Positions 13,057-21,356 are shown, counted from the first letter of the stretch. The stretch: 37,245 nt of DNA from Pseudonocardia lacus (GCF_018531445.1 NZ_JAHDTH010000059.1:1-37245); one strand, 5' to 3'. Program-made: numbers and translations. The notes: a model not told the origin generated them from the letters alone.

Positions 13057-13081
13057 CTCCGTAGCTCGTCGAGCTACGGAG
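13057..13081. promoter_or_regulatory. 25-bp palindromic operator of the toxin-antitoxin operon
   Basis: CTCCGTAGCTCG (13057-13068), one T, then CGAGCTACGGAG (13070-13081): a perfect 12-nt inverted repeat with a single central base. It covers the -35/spacer region of the leaderless promoter of the antitoxin gene, the usual place for conditional-cooperative autorepression. Confidence 0.7.
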
Positions 13082-13360
13082 GCATCAGGACGCCCGTCGC
13101 GGCGAATGCCGACCGCCGGCCGTCGGATCAGTTCAGTACGGCTGCGCAACGTGACGCCACCTCGTTGCTCCGATCACCACCGACGCCTCCGCGGGAGTGT
13201 CGTCGCAGGTCGGCGCGACTCCGCTGGGTGACCACGGAGAGTGTTGATCTACTGACCGGTAACCCCCGTGCACGGCTGCTCAACTGCTTCCTTAGAGTGG
13301 TCTCCGGCTCACTCAGTGATCTCGCACCGTGACCGCGCGGGGTCCGACGACGGAGGTAGC
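13082..13360. other. Intergenic region, no gene seen
   Basis: Between the toxin-antitoxin operator and the binding-protein gene I see no credible coding frame. A possible -10 TAGAGT lies at 13293-13298, about 62 nt before the GTG at 13361; a clear -35 is missing. Confidence 0.4.
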
Positions 13361-14629
13361 GTGCGCAGTCCCGGTACTCGACGAGCGGCGGTGGCCGTGG
13401 TCGCCGCCGTCGTCGCCGCGGTCACGGCCTGCGGGCAGCCCGGCGCCCCCGGGCCGGTCGCCACCCCGGCCGCCGCGTCCGACCCGCTCCTCGGCCCCGC
13501 CGATCCGGCCACCGGCAGCCCCGTGCGCGTTGGGCTGTTCAACGTCGAGGACAACCCCCTCGCCGACCTCAGCTCGACCGGCGACGCCGCGGAGGCCGCG
13601 GCCGCCTACGCCAACGAGCACCTCGGTGGGCTCGACGGGCACCGGGTCGAGGTCGTGCGGTGCGCCGACAAGGTCGACGCGCCGAGCGCGGCGGCCTGCG
13701 CGGAGCAGTTCGTCCGCTCCGGTGTGGTGGCGGTGGTCGCCGGGCAGCCGACGACCGCCGACGCCGTCCTGCCGACGACGGTCGGCGCGGGCATCCCGTG
13801 GGTCGGGTCGTCGCCGCTGTCGCCGTCGGAGATCGCCTCCGAGGACGCCTTCTTCTTCGGCTCCGGGGCCGTCGGCCTGCTGGGCGCCTACGCCCAGTAC
13901 TCCCACGACCTCGGCTACGACAAGGTCACCATCTACGGCGTGGAGAGCCCGCAGGTGCTGGGGCTGGTGCAGACCGTCGGCCGGTCGCTCTTCGCGAAGG
14001 CCGGGGTCGGGATGGAACTGGTGGCCGTGCCACCGGGCGGCGACGCGACCGCCCAGGTCGAGGACGGCCTCGCCGACGACCCCGACGCGGTGCTGGTGGT
14101 GGCCGAGCGCTCGGCCTGCCAGTCGGTGCTGGCCGCGCTGAGCGCGCTCGGCGCCCAGCAGACGAAGCTGCTGGGCACCGGTTGCGTCGACCAGGGCGTG
14201 ATCGACGCGCTGGGCGAGGCGGCCGTCGACAACGCCGTGGTGTTCTCGGTCGGCGACCCGAGCGGCGACCACCAGGAGTCGCAGGTCTACCGGGCCGTGA
14301 TGCGCCAGTACGCCCCCGCCGCCGAGCCCACCGGCCTCACCACCGCCGGCTACGTGTCGATGCTCGGGTTCGTCCGGGCGGTGAACGCCGTCGGCCTGCC
14401 CGACGGCGACGCGGTGTCCGGCGAGCAGGTCAGCGAGGCCCTGCGCGCGGCGAAGGACGTGCCGCGCCCGCTGGGCAACAGCAGCACGTTCTCCTGTGAC
14501 CGCAGCCACCTGGCGCCGGAGTTGGTCCAGGCCACCATCTGTACGAGCGAAGTGCTGTACACGACCTACACCGCCGGCCTCCCCGGCCGCTACGACAAGA
14601 TCGACGTCGCCCCCATCTACGGCGGCTGA
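13361..14629 (+). CDS. Orphan ABC-type substrate-binding lipoprotein (Peripla_BP_6-like)
   Basis: 422 residues. The N-terminus is a lipoprotein signal: basic RSPGTRR, a hydrophobic Ala/Val stretch, then VTAC with the lipid-bearing Cys at residue 24. The mature part has the type I periplasmic-binding fold of branched-chain amino-acid receptors (PVRVGLFNVEDNPLADL, ATAAAYANEHLGGLDGH-like helix, GVVAVVAGQPTTADAVLP, YDKVTIYGVES). No permease or ATPase gene is adjacent, so it may serve a distant transporter, perhaps the liv system in this window, or act as a sensor. GGAGGT lies 5 nt before the GTG at 13361. Its end overlaps the convergent AraC-type gene by 13 nt. Confidence 0.8.
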   Translation: MRSPGTRRAAVAVVAAVVAAVTACGQPGAPGPVATPAAASDPLLGPADPATGSPVRVGLFNVEDNPLADLSSTGDAAEAAAAYANEHLGGLDGHRVEVVRCADKVDAPSAAACAEQFVRSGVVAVVAGQPTTADAVLPTTVGAGIPWVGSSPLSPSEIASEDAFFFGSGAVGLLGAYAQYSHDLGYDKVTIYGVESPQVLGLVQTVGRSLFAKAGVGMELVAVPPGGDATAQVEDGLADDPDAVLVVAERSACQSVLAALSALGAQQTKLLGTGCVDQGVIDALGEAAVDNAVVFSVGDPSGDHQESQVYRAVMRQYAPAAEPTGLTTAGYVSMLGFVRAVNAVGLPDGDAVSGEQVSEALRAAKDVPRPLGNSSTFSCDRSHLAPELVQATICTSEVLYTTYTAGLPGRYDKIDVAPIYGG

Positions 14630-15444
14630 GGGGCCCTCGCCGCCCGCGCGTACCGCCCCGGGGTGGTCGAGGTGTGCCGGCGGAAATGCCGGGTCAGGTG
14701 GGCCTGGTCGTGGAAGCCCAGCTCGACGGCCACGTCGGCCGGGCGGGCGCCGGCCAGCAGCCGCGACCGGGCCGCCTCGACGCGGCGGCCCAGCACGTAG
14801 GCGTGCGGGCTCAGGCCGTGCCGGCGGGTGAAGCTGCGCACCAGGTGCGGGACCGACCGGTCGAGGAGCGCGGCGGCCTCGCGCAGCGGCAGCGGGTCGG
14901 TCAGGTGGGCGTCGAGCAGGTCGCGCAGCCGGTCGGCGACGGCGCTCTCGGGGCGGCGGGGCGCGCCGGTCGCGGGGAGGAGGTGGCCGGCGATGCGCTC
15001 GCCGATCAGCGCCAGCCGCGCCTCCGCGTCGAGCGGCCCCGACCCGGCGGCGAGCCCGTCGTGCAGGGCGGCGAGCGCGGCGCGCAGGGCGGGGTCGTCC
15101 ATGGTGGTCCGGTCGACCGCGGGGCCCACCAGCGCCGCGGGCAGGAAGGACGGGTCGAGGTAGAGGTTGCGCTTGCGGAAGCCCTCGGTGGCCGCCGCGG
15201 CCGGCCGCCCGTTGTGCACCACGCCCGGCGGCAGGACGGCGACGGTCGCCGGGGACGCCCCGCGCAGCCGCCGGTCGAGGTCGTAGTCGATCGCCCCGTC
15301 GTCGACGATCAGCACGGTCCACGTGTCGTGGACGTGCAGCGGGTAGGCGTAGTCGACGATCCGGGCGTGGAACACCTCGGCGATGCCGGGGACCGCCGGG
15401 CGCCAGGCCGTGACCCGGCACCGCTGCGGCAGCGGCTCGTCCAC
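14617..15444 (-). CDS. AraC-family regulator with N-terminal AraC-binding cupin
   Basis: 275 residues. The first half is an arabinose-binding-type cupin (YPLHVHDTWTVLIVDDG near residues 35-50, VAVLPPGVVHNGRPA near 90-100). The second half has two AraC helix-turn-helix units: PLREAAALLDRSVPHLVRSFTRRHGLSPHAYVLGRRVE, then PADVAVELGFHDQAHLTRHFRRHTSTTPGRYA. The GTG at 15444 is preferred to a TTG at 15459 because TACGTT ends 6 nt before it. It is divergent from the cupin gene at 15495, with about 50 bp between; regulation of that gene is a reasonable guess. Confidence 0.88.
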   Translation of the reverse strand: MDEPLPQRCRVTAWRPAVPGIAEVFHARIVDYAYPLHVHDTWTVLIVDDGAIDYDLDRRLRGASPATVAVLPPGVVHNGRPAAAATEGFRKRNLYLDPSFLPAALVGPAVDRTTMDDPALRAALAALHDGLAAGSGPLDAEARLALIGERIAGHLLPATGAPRRPESAVADRLRDLLDAHLTDPLPLREAAALLDRSVPHLVRSFTRRHGLSPHAYVLGRRVEAARSRLLAGARPADVAVELGFHDQAHLTRHFRRHTSTTPGRYARAARAPQPP

Positions 15445-15450
15445 GTCAAC

Positions 15451-15456
15451 AACGTA
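15451..15456 (-). promoter_or_regulatory. -10 hexamer TACGTT of a leaderless promoter
   Basis: TACGTT on the minus strand (15456-15451) ends 6 nt before the GTG at 15444. This makes an upstream TTG start unlikely, because it would overlap the hexamer. Confidence 0.5.
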
Positions 15457-15494
15457 CAAGAACCCCGGTGCCGACCGGGCCGATCATCGTCGGC

Positions 15495-15884
15495 ATGACC
15501 GCACCGGTGAACCTCACCGCCGCACTGGCCTCCTTCGACGACGTCTACAGCCCCCGCATCGTGGCCCGGATGAACGACTACGACGTGCGGGTGGCGCACA
15601 CCCTCGGCGAGCACGTCTGGCACGTCCACGAGCACACCGACGAGTTCTTCCTGGTCCTCGACGGCCGCTTCGACGTGGCGCTCCGCGACCCCGACGGCAC
15701 CGAGCGAACGGTGGTGCTGCGGCAGGGCGACACGTTCGTCGTGCCGAAGGGCGTGGAGCACAAGCCCTCCTCCCCCGGCGGGTCGATCCTGATGTTCGAG
15801 CCGTCCGGGACCTCGACGACCGGCGACCGGCACGAGGGCGCGATCCCCGACCACGTCGACAGCACCACCGGGCACGCGCTCTGA
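15495..15884 (+). CDS. Single-domain cupin protein
   Basis: 129 residues. Both cupin motifs are clear. Motif 1 is GEHVWHVHEHTDEFFLVLDG (about 38-57), with two His and one Glu as metal ligands. Motif 2 is GDTFVVPKGVEHKPSSPGG (about 78-96), with the third His. This is a small cytosolic beta-barrel of the kind used as a metal-dependent isomerase, dioxygenase or sugar-binding protein; the substrate cannot be told. A GATCAT hexamer lies 7 nt before the ATG at 15495 and no ribosome site is seen. It lies between two AraC-type regulators, one divergent and one convergent. Confidence 0.88.
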   Translation: MTAPVNLTAALASFDDVYSPRIVARMNDYDVRVAHTLGEHVWHVHEHTDEFFLVLDGRFDVALRDPDGTERTVVLRQGDTFVVPKGVEHKPSSPGGSILMFEPSGTSTTGDRHEGAIPDHVDSTTGHAL

Positions 15885-15891
15885 GCGGCGC

Positions 15892-16623
15892 TCACCGCCC
15901 GGAGTAGTAGGCCCCCGGCGACACCCCCAGCTGCTGGCGGAACGCGGCGACGAACGCGCTCGGCGTCCGGTAGCCCACCCGTGCGGCCACCACCGCGACG
16001 GGCAGCCCGGCGGCGAGGAGCAGGAGCGCCGCCCGCATCCGGGCCTGGGTGCGCCAGCGGCCGAAGCTGAGCCCGGTGTCGGCGACGAACAGCCGGGCGA
16101 GGGTGCGGGCGCTCGCCCCGACCGTCCGGCCCCACGCCTCCAGGCCGCGGTCGTCGGCCGGGTCGTCGACGATCCCGCGGGCCACCGCGGCCGCCCGCGG
16201 GTCCGTCGGGGTGGGCAGCCGGACGCTCGTGGTGTCGACGGGGTCGAGCAGGTCCGGCAGGACGGCCTCGGCGCGGGCGCGGGCCGCGGGGGCGGGCCGG
16301 GCGGTGGCCAGGTGGTCGGACAGCTCGCGCAGCAGCGGGCTGACCGCCACCGGGGTCGGCGCGGTCCAGCCGTGCGGGTTCTCCCGCAGGTAGGCGGCGC
16401 GCATCAGGGCGGGACCGCCGTCGACGGAGTGCGGGACCCCGGCCGGGATCCACAGCGCCCGGGTGGCCGGCAGCACCCACACGGCGTCCTCGACGGTGAT
16501 GCTGACGACGCCCTCGGCCGCCCAGGCCAGCTGGTGGACGCGGTGGCGGTGCTGGGCGAAGCGGGTGCGGTGGGGCAGCGCGAAGTTGCCCACCAGCACC
16601 GCGGGGTGTCCGGATCCCGACAT
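15892..16623 (-). CDS. AraC-family regulator with N-terminal cupin
   Basis: 243 residues. The N-terminal cupin includes TRFAQHRHRVHQLAWAAEG and the WVLPATRALWIPAGVPHSV motif. The C-terminal AraC domain has ASARTLARLFVADTGLSFGRWRTQARMRAALLLLAAG, then VAVVAARVGYRTPSAFVAAFRQQLGVSPGAYY. This is the YdeC/RipA-like subgroup often found beside small-molecule transporters or modifying enzymes. The ATG at 16623 follows TAACGT by 8 nt. It is divergent from the methyltransferase gene across 54 bp that hold both promoters, so mutual control is possible. Confidence 0.9.
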   Translation of the reverse strand: MSGSGHPAVLVGNFALPHRTRFAQHRHRVHQLAWAAEGVVSITVEDAVWVLPATRALWIPAGVPHSVDGGPALMRAAYLRENPHGWTAPTPVAVSPLLRELSDHLATARPAPAARARAEAVLPDLLDPVDTTSVRLPTPTDPRAAAVARGIVDDPADDRGLEAWGRTVGASARTLARLFVADTGLSFGRWRTQARMRAALLLLAAGLPVAVVAARVGYRTPSAFVAAFRQQLGVSPGAYYSGR

Positions 16624-16631
16624 CGCCCGTC

Positions 16632-16637
16632 ACGTTA
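16632..16637 (-). promoter_or_regulatory. -10 hexamer TAACGT of a leaderless promoter
   Basis: Minus-strand TAACGT (16637-16632) ends 8 nt before the ATG at 16623. It pairs with the opposite-facing hexamer at 16665. Confidence 0.5.
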
Positions 16638-16664
16638 GCGGCATCCGGACAGCCCCGGCGGCCA

Positions 16665-16670
16665 TAGCGT
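16665..16670 (+). promoter_or_regulatory. -10 hexamer TAGCGT of a leaderless promoter
   Basis: TAGCGT ends 7 nt before the GTG at 16678, with no Shine-Dalgarno. Confidence 0.5.
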
Positions 16671-16677
16671 CGACGCC

Positions 16678-17238
16678 GTGAACACGATCCACAACCGGCT
16701 GTGCCGGTCGAACTGGTGGCACCGCGTGGTCGGGGAGCGGCTGCTGCCGTGGGCCCTGCGCGACGTCGACCTCGGCGACGAGGTACTGGAGATCGGTCCC
16801 GGCTTCGGCGCGACGACCCGGCGGCTGGCGCGGCGCGTGCCGGCGCTGACCGCCGTCGAGATCGACCCGGCGCTGGCCGCGCGGCTGCGCCGCGAGCTCG
16901 GCGGGGACGTGCGGGTCGTCGAGGGCGACGGCTCCGACCTGCCGTTCCCCGACGGCGCCTTCACCGGTGTGGTCTGCTTCACGATGCTGCACCACGTGCC
17001 GTCGGCGCGGCGCCAGGACATGCTCTTCGCGCAGGCCCACCGCGTGCTCGCGCCGGGCGGGACGTTCGCGGGCTCGGACAGCACGGTGAGCCGGTCGTTC
17101 CGGTTGCTGCACGTCGGGGACACGATGGTGCCACTCGACCCGGCCACGCTGGGCGACCGGCTGGCCGCCGCGGGGTTCGTCGACGTCGCCGTCTCGACCG
17201 CCGGGCGGTCGCTGCGGTTCCGCGCGCGCAAGCCGTGA
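16678..17238 (+). CDS. Class I SAM-dependent methyltransferase
   Basis: 186 residues. The Rossmann-type SAM fold is clear: motif I EVLEIGPGFGATTRRLA (about 37-53), an acidic end of strand 2 in LTAVEIDPAL, motif II GDGSDLPFPDGAF, and post-motif HRVLAPGGTFAGSD. This is the Methyltransf_11 type (UbiE/phospholipid or natural-product methyltransferase-like). The acceptor is unknown. The segment WWHRVVGERLLPWAL at the N-terminus is common in actinobacterial relatives. The GTG start is decided by TAGCGT 7 nt upstream. It is divergent from the AraC-type gene. Confidence 0.88.
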   Translation: MNTIHNRLCRSNWWHRVVGERLLPWALRDVDLGDEVLEIGPGFGATTRRLARRVPALTAVEIDPALAARLRRELGGDVRVVEGDGSDLPFPDGAFTGVVCFTMLHHVPSARRQDMLFAQAHRVLAPGGTFAGSDSTVSRSFRLLHVGDTMVPLDPATLGDRLAAAGFVDVAVSTAGRSLRFRARKP

Positions 17239-17296
17239 CGCGGGCCGGAAACACCGCGTTCACCCACGACGACGTGCGGAGATCGCGCTCTCTGCC

Positions 17297-17302
17297 TAGG
17301 GT
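17297..17302 (+). promoter_or_regulatory. Possible -10 hexamer TAGGGT for the LCP gene
   Basis: TAGGGT lies 54 nt before the ATG at 17357, so unlike its neighbours this gene would have a short leader. No good -35 is seen. Confidence 0.3.
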
Positions 17303-17356
17303 GGATCTCGGCCCACCGGCTCCCGGCGTGCCGCTCGGGGGGCGAATCGGGGACGG

Positions 17357-18580
17357 ATGGACGCGAGGACGGTCGGGCGGGTCGCACTGCGCACGGTGAT
17401 CGCCATGGCCTCGGTCGCCACGCTGGTCGCCGTCGGGCTCGTGTGGAACCTGCAGCACCGGCTGGAGACGGGCCGGGTCACCAGCACCGCCGCGATCCCC
17501 GACGCCGTCCCCACCCCGGTCGGCGAGTCGTTCACCGCGCTGCTGGTCGGGTTGGACGCGCGCACCGACGCCGCCGGCAACCCGCTGCCCCAGCCGCTGC
17601 TCGACGCGCTGCACGCGGGCCCCGACGAGGGCCAGCTGCACACCGACACGATCATGCTGCTGCACGTGCCGGCCGGCGACGACGGCGCGGCCGTGGCCGT
17701 GTCCATCCCGCGCGACTCGTTCGTCCCGATCGCCGGCGCGCACGGCACCCACAAGATCAATTCGGCGTACCGGAGGGGCAAGGCGGCCGCCGAGGAGGCG
17801 CTGCAGGCCCAGGGCATCACCGGTCCCGAGCTCGACCGCCGCGGCCGCGAGGCCGGCCGGGCCACCCTGGTCGCCACGGTGCAGGACCTCACCGGCATCA
17901 CCGTCGACCACTTCGCCGAGATCAACCTGGCCGGGTTCGTCGAGCTCACCGACGCGCTCGGCGGCGTGCCGGTCTGCCTGAACGCGCCGGTGCGCGACAG
18001 CTACTCCGGTGTCGACCTGCCGGCCGGCCAGCAGAGCGTGAGCGGGGCGGGGGCGCTGGCGTTCGTCCGCCAGCGCCACGGCCTCGACGGCGGCGACCTC
18101 GACCGCATCGCCCGCCAGCAGGCGTTCGCGGCCGGGCTGGCCCAGCGCCTGACCGACGCCGGCACCCTGTCCGACCCCGCCCGCCTCGACCAGCTCGTCG
18201 ACGTCGCCACCCGCCACGTCGTGCTCGACAGCGGTTGGAGCATCGAGGAGCTGCCCCAGCAGCTGCGCCGCCTGGCGGGCGACCCGCTCGTCTTCCGCAC
18301 GATCCCCACCGGTCGCCCCGACCTGCGCACCCCGGCCGACGGGGTCGCCGTGGAGATCGACCCGGAGGCGGTGCGCGACTTCGTGGACGCGGAGTTCGAG
18401 GCCGTGGAGACGAAAGCGGCGGAGCCCACCGGGGACGTCGACCGCATCGGCGGCCCCGCGGACGGCGGCAGCGCGACGCGGCCGCCGGAGCGGGTGGCCC
18501 CGACGGGCAGCGCCGCCGTGCCGGCCCCGACCACCGCGCCCCCGCCGATCAGCACCGCGGGGCCGTCCTGCGTGGATTAG
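17357..18580 (+). CDS. LytR-CpsA-Psr (LCP) family cell-wall glycopolymer ligase
   Basis: 407 residues. LCP enzymes act outside the membrane and join lipid-linked polymers (arabinogalactan or teichoic-type) to peptidoglycan. There is one N-terminal membrane anchor (about 12-32), then the LCP domain from about 58: FTALLVGLDAR, HTDTIMLLHV, VAVSIPRDSFVPI, HKINSAYRRG, LTGITVDHFAEINLAGFVELTDALGGV, and GAGALAFVRQRHGLDGGDLDRIARQQ. These hold the conserved Arg and Asp residues that bind the pyrophosphate of the carrier lipid. The last 60 residues are a Pro/Ala/Thr-rich tail. The stop is 4 bp from that of the convergent FKBP gene. Confidence 0.92.
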   Translation: MDARTVGRVALRTVIAMASVATLVAVGLVWNLQHRLETGRVTSTAAIPDAVPTPVGESFTALLVGLDARTDAAGNPLPQPLLDALHAGPDEGQLHTDTIMLLHVPAGDDGAAVAVSIPRDSFVPIAGAHGTHKINSAYRRGKAAAEEALQAQGITGPELDRRGREAGRATLVATVQDLTGITVDHFAEINLAGFVELTDALGGVPVCLNAPVRDSYSGVDLPAGQQSVSGAGALAFVRQRHGLDGGDLDRIARQQAFAAGLAQRLTDAGTLSDPARLDQLVDVATRHVVLDSGWSIEELPQQLRRLAGDPLVFRTIPTGRPDLRTPADGVAVEIDPEAVRDFVDAEFEAVETKAAEPTGDVDRIGGPADGGSATRPPERVAPTGSAAVPAPTTAPPPISTAGPSCVD

Positions 18581-18584
18581 CGGC

Positions 18585-19139
18585 TCAGCTGACCGCCACC
18601 AGGTCGACGACGAACACCAGGGTCGAGCCGCCCGGGATCGGCCCGCGGCTCTCGCTGCCGTAGCCCAGCGCGGGCGGGATGACCATCACCCGGCGGCCAC
18701 CGGGCTGCATGCCCTCGATGCCCTGCGCGAAGCCGGGGACCACGCCGTCCAGCGGGAACTGGACCGGCTGGTCGCCGCCGGACCACGAGCTGTCGAACTC
18801 GCTGCCGTCGGTGTAGAAGGTGCCGGTGTAGCGCACGTCGACGGTGGCGTCGGCGGTGGCCGCCGGCCCGGATCCGACCACCAGGTCCTGGGCCAGCAGC
18901 CCGGCCGGCGGGTCGACGGTGCCCGGCCCCGCGGCCACCGGGCCGGCGAGGTCGGTCGGGGCGCCGACGAGCGCGGGGATGCCGGGCAGGGGGTCGCCGA
19001 CCGGGGCGATCACCGGAGGGGCGACGGCCGTCTCGACCGGCGCGGCCGGCGGCGGGGTCGCGGCGGGCTCGGCGCCGGAACCGCATCCGGCCACCGCCGC
19101 GGCGGCGACCAGGGCGGCCGCCAGCAGGGAACGCTTCAT
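18585..19139 (-). CDS. Exported FKBP-type peptidyl-prolyl isomerase lipoprotein
   Basis: 184 residues. The signal MKRSLLAAALVAAAAVAGC has a lipobox with Cys19, so the protein is anchored on the outer face of the membrane. A Pro/Ala-rich linker (about 20-75) leads to one FKBP domain (about 80-184): VDVRYTGTFYTDGSEFDSSW, FPLDGVVPGFAQGIEGMQPGGRRVMVIPPALGYG, and STLVFVVDLVAV. The active-site aromatic and Asp positions in FDSSW, VVPGF and the YG/F-V ends are present. It catalyses cis-trans isomerisation of prolyl bonds in exported proteins. It is divergent from the S9 peptidase across 85 bp. There is no Shine-Dalgarno before the ATG. Confidence 0.93.
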   Translation of the reverse strand: MKRSLLAAALVAAAAVAGCGSGAEPAATPPPAAPVETAVAPPVIAPVGDPLPGIPALVGAPTDLAGPVAAGPGTVDPPAGLLAQDLVVGSGPAATADATVDVRYTGTFYTDGSEFDSSWSGGDQPVQFPLDGVVPGFAQGIEGMQPGGRRVMVIPPALGYGSESRGPIPGGSTLVFVVDLVAVS

Positions 19140-19224
19140 GCGACCAGTCGACCACGTGCGGTCGCCGACCCCCCGTACGGGGTGTCCGGTCGGGGCCGTC
19201 GTACACGCGGGGCAGACTTGCCAC

Positions 19225-21354
19225 GTGACGGACAGCTTCCCGCGCCGGCAGGCCAGGACCCGCCGGTTCACCCTCGGCGCCCCCCGCGGCGTGAACGTCT
19301 CCCCCGACGGCGAGCGGGTGGTGTTCCTGCGCAGCCGCGCCGGCACCGACCCGGTCACCTGCCTGTGGACGCTGGACGTCGCCACCGGCGAGGAGCGGCT
19401 GGTCGCCGACCCGCACGAGCTCGACGGCCGCGGCGCAGGCGACGACCTGCCCCCGGAGGAGAAGGCCCGCCGGGAGCGCAGCCGCGAGCAGGCCGGCGGC
19501 ATCGTCGGCTACGCCACCGACCGGCCGGTCACCACCGCCGCGTTCGCCCTGTCCGGGCAGCTCTACGTCACCGAGTTCGCCGCCGGGCTCAGCCCGCGGC
19601 TGGTCGCGACACCGGGCGGGGTCATCGACCCGCGGCCCGACCCGTCCGGGCGCCGGGTCGCCTTCGTCAGCGGTGGTGCGCTGCACGTGCACGAGGTCGC
19701 CGCGCGGACCACGGCGCCCCTCGTCGAGCCGGACGGCCCGCAGGTCAGCTGGGGCCTGGCCGACTTCGTCGCGGCCGAGGAGATGAGCCGCATGCGCGGC
19801 TTCTGGTGGGCCCCCGACGGCGAGTCGCTGCTGGTCGCCCGGGTCGACGAGAGCCCGGTCACGCGCTGGCACATCGCCGACCCGGCCAACCCCGGCCGCA
19901 CCCCCACCGTCGTCGCCTACCCGGCGGCCGGCACCCCGAACGCCCGGGTCACGGTCCACCTCGTCCGCCTGGACGGCTCCCGCGTCGCGGTCGACTGGGA
20001 CGGCGAGTACCTGGCCGCCGCCGGGTGGGGCCCGGTCGGCCCGTGGATCGTCGTGCAGCCGCGCGACCAGCGCAGCGCGCTGCTGCTGGGCGTCGACCCG
20101 CAGACCGGGGCCACGACGCGGCTGCACGAGCGCACCGACCCCGTCTGGGTCGACCTCGTCGCCGGCGTGCCGGCCTGGACCGGCTCCGGTGCGCTCGTGA
20201 CGGTCGCCGACGCGGAGGGGGCGCGCCGGCTCGTCGTCGGCGGCGAGGCCGTGACGCCGCCGACCCTGCAGGTCCGCGACGTGATCGACGTCGGCGGCGA
20301 CACCGTGCTGTTCCGCGCCGGCACCGAGCCCACCTCGATCGGCCTCTGGACGCACGGGCCGGGCGGGCTGACCGAGCTGACGCCCGGCCGCGGGCTGCAC
20401 ACCGGCCGGCTGGTGGGCGGCACCCTGGTGGTGGCCCGCCACGACCTCGACAGCGACGGCGTCACCACGACCGTGCGCCGCGGCGAGGTCACCCGCACCA
20501 TCGAGTCGTTCGCCGAGGCGCCCGGCCTGCTGCCCCGGGTCACCCTGCTGACGGCCGGGGAGCGGGAGCTGCCCGCCGCCGTGCTGCTGCCGTCGTGGCA
20601 CGAGCCGGGCACCCCGCTGCCCGTCCTCATGGACCCCTACGGCGGGCCGCACGCCCAGCGCGTCGTGGCCAGCCGCAACGCCCACCTGACCAGCCAGTGG
20701 TTCGCCGAGCAGGGCTTCGCCGTCGTCGTCGTGGACGGGCGGGGCACGCCGGGTCGCGGGCCGGAGGTGGAGCGGGCGGTGCACCTCGACCTGGCCGCGC
20801 CGGTCCTGCAGGACCAGGTCGACGGGCTGCACGCGGTGGCGGAGCAGGTGCCCGACCTCGACCTGTCGCGCGTCGGCATCCGCGGGTGGTCGTTCGGCGG
20901 GTACCTGGCCGCGCTGGCCGTGCTGCGCCGCCCGGACGTCTTCCACGCCGCGGTCGCCGGCGCCCCGGTCACCGACTGGGCCCTCTACGACACCCACTAC
21001 ACCGAGCGCTACCTGGGCCACCCCGACCAGCAGCCGGATGCGTACGCGCGCTCGTCGCTGCTGGACGACGCGGCGAAGCTCAGCCGGCCGCTGCTGCTGG
21101 TGCACGGCCTCGCCGACGACAACGTCGTCGCCGCGCACACGCTGCGGCTCAGCTCGGCGCTGCTGGCCGCCGGGCGCCCGCACAGCGTGCTGCCGCTGTC
21201 CGGGGTGACCCACATGACCCCGCAGGAGGTCGTGGCCGAGAACCTGCTCCTGCTGCAGGTCGAGTTCCTGCGCGAGGCCCTGTCGGCGCCGCCGAACGGC
21301 TCTGGCAGGCTGGCCGGCTCAGTCGAATCTGGAGCAGTCGAATCTGGAGGATGA
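19225..21354 (+). CDS. S9 family (dipeptidyl-peptidase IV-like) prolyl peptidase
   Basis: 709 residues. Family S9B enzymes cut dipeptides after proline or alanine. An N-terminal eight-bladed propeller (about 1-455) includes the DPP-IV N-terminal motif DFVAAEEMSRMRGFWWAPDG, which carries the paired glutamates that hold the free N-terminus of the substrate. The C-terminal alpha/beta hydrolase domain has GRGTPGRG, the nucleophile S556 in GWSFGGYL, D631 in HGLADDNV and H663 in GVTHMTP. No signal peptide is visible, so it is probably cytosolic. The GTG at 19225 has CAGACT 6 nt upstream, a weak -10. Its last codons lie in a 15-bp tandem duplication and overlap the start region of the next FKBP gene. 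Confidence 0.93.
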   Translation: MTDSFPRRQARTRRFTLGAPRGVNVSPDGERVVFLRSRAGTDPVTCLWTLDVATGEERLVADPHELDGRGAGDDLPPEEKARRERSREQAGGIVGYATDRPVTTAAFALSGQLYVTEFAAGLSPRLVATPGGVIDPRPDPSGRRVAFVSGGALHVHEVAARTTAPLVEPDGPQVSWGLADFVAAEEMSRMRGFWWAPDGESLLVARVDESPVTRWHIADPANPGRTPTVVAYPAAGTPNARVTVHLVRLDGSRVAVDWDGEYLAAAGWGPVGPWIVVQPRDQRSALLLGVDPQTGATTRLHERTDPVWVDLVAGVPAWTGSGALVTVADAEGARRLVVGGEAVTPPTLQVRDVIDVGGDTVLFRAGTEPTSIGLWTHGPGGLTELTPGRGLHTGRLVGGTLVVARHDLDSDGVTTTVRRGEVTRTIESFAEAPGLLPRVTLLTAGERELPAAVLLPSWHEPGTPLPVLMDPYGGPHAQRVVASRNAHLTSQWFAEQGFAVVVVDGRGTPGRGPEVERAVHLDLAAPVLQDQVDGLHAVAEQVPDLDLSRVGIRGWSFGGYLAALAVLRRPDVFHAAVAGAPVTDWALYDTHYTERYLGHPDQQPDAYARSSLLDDAAKLSRPLLLVHGLADDNVVAAHTLRLSSALLAAGRPHSVLPLSGVTHMTPQEVVAENLLLLQVEFLREALSAPPNGSGRLAGSVESGAVESGG
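21320..21349 (+). repeat. Tandem duplication of 15 bp at a gene end
   Basis: Two perfect copies of CAGTCGAATCTGGAG (21320-21334 and 21335-21349). They encode the C-terminal SVESG-AVESG of the peptidase, and each supplies a GGAG; the second, extended to GGAGG, is the ribosome site for the next gene. Confidence 0.9.
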
Positions 21355-21356
21355 GC

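Noticed and set aside
15445..15459. A TTG start at 15459 for the AraC-type gene
   Set aside because: It would begin just upstream of the TACGTT hexamer that stands 6 nt before the GTG at 15444, so it would not be transcribed from that promoter.
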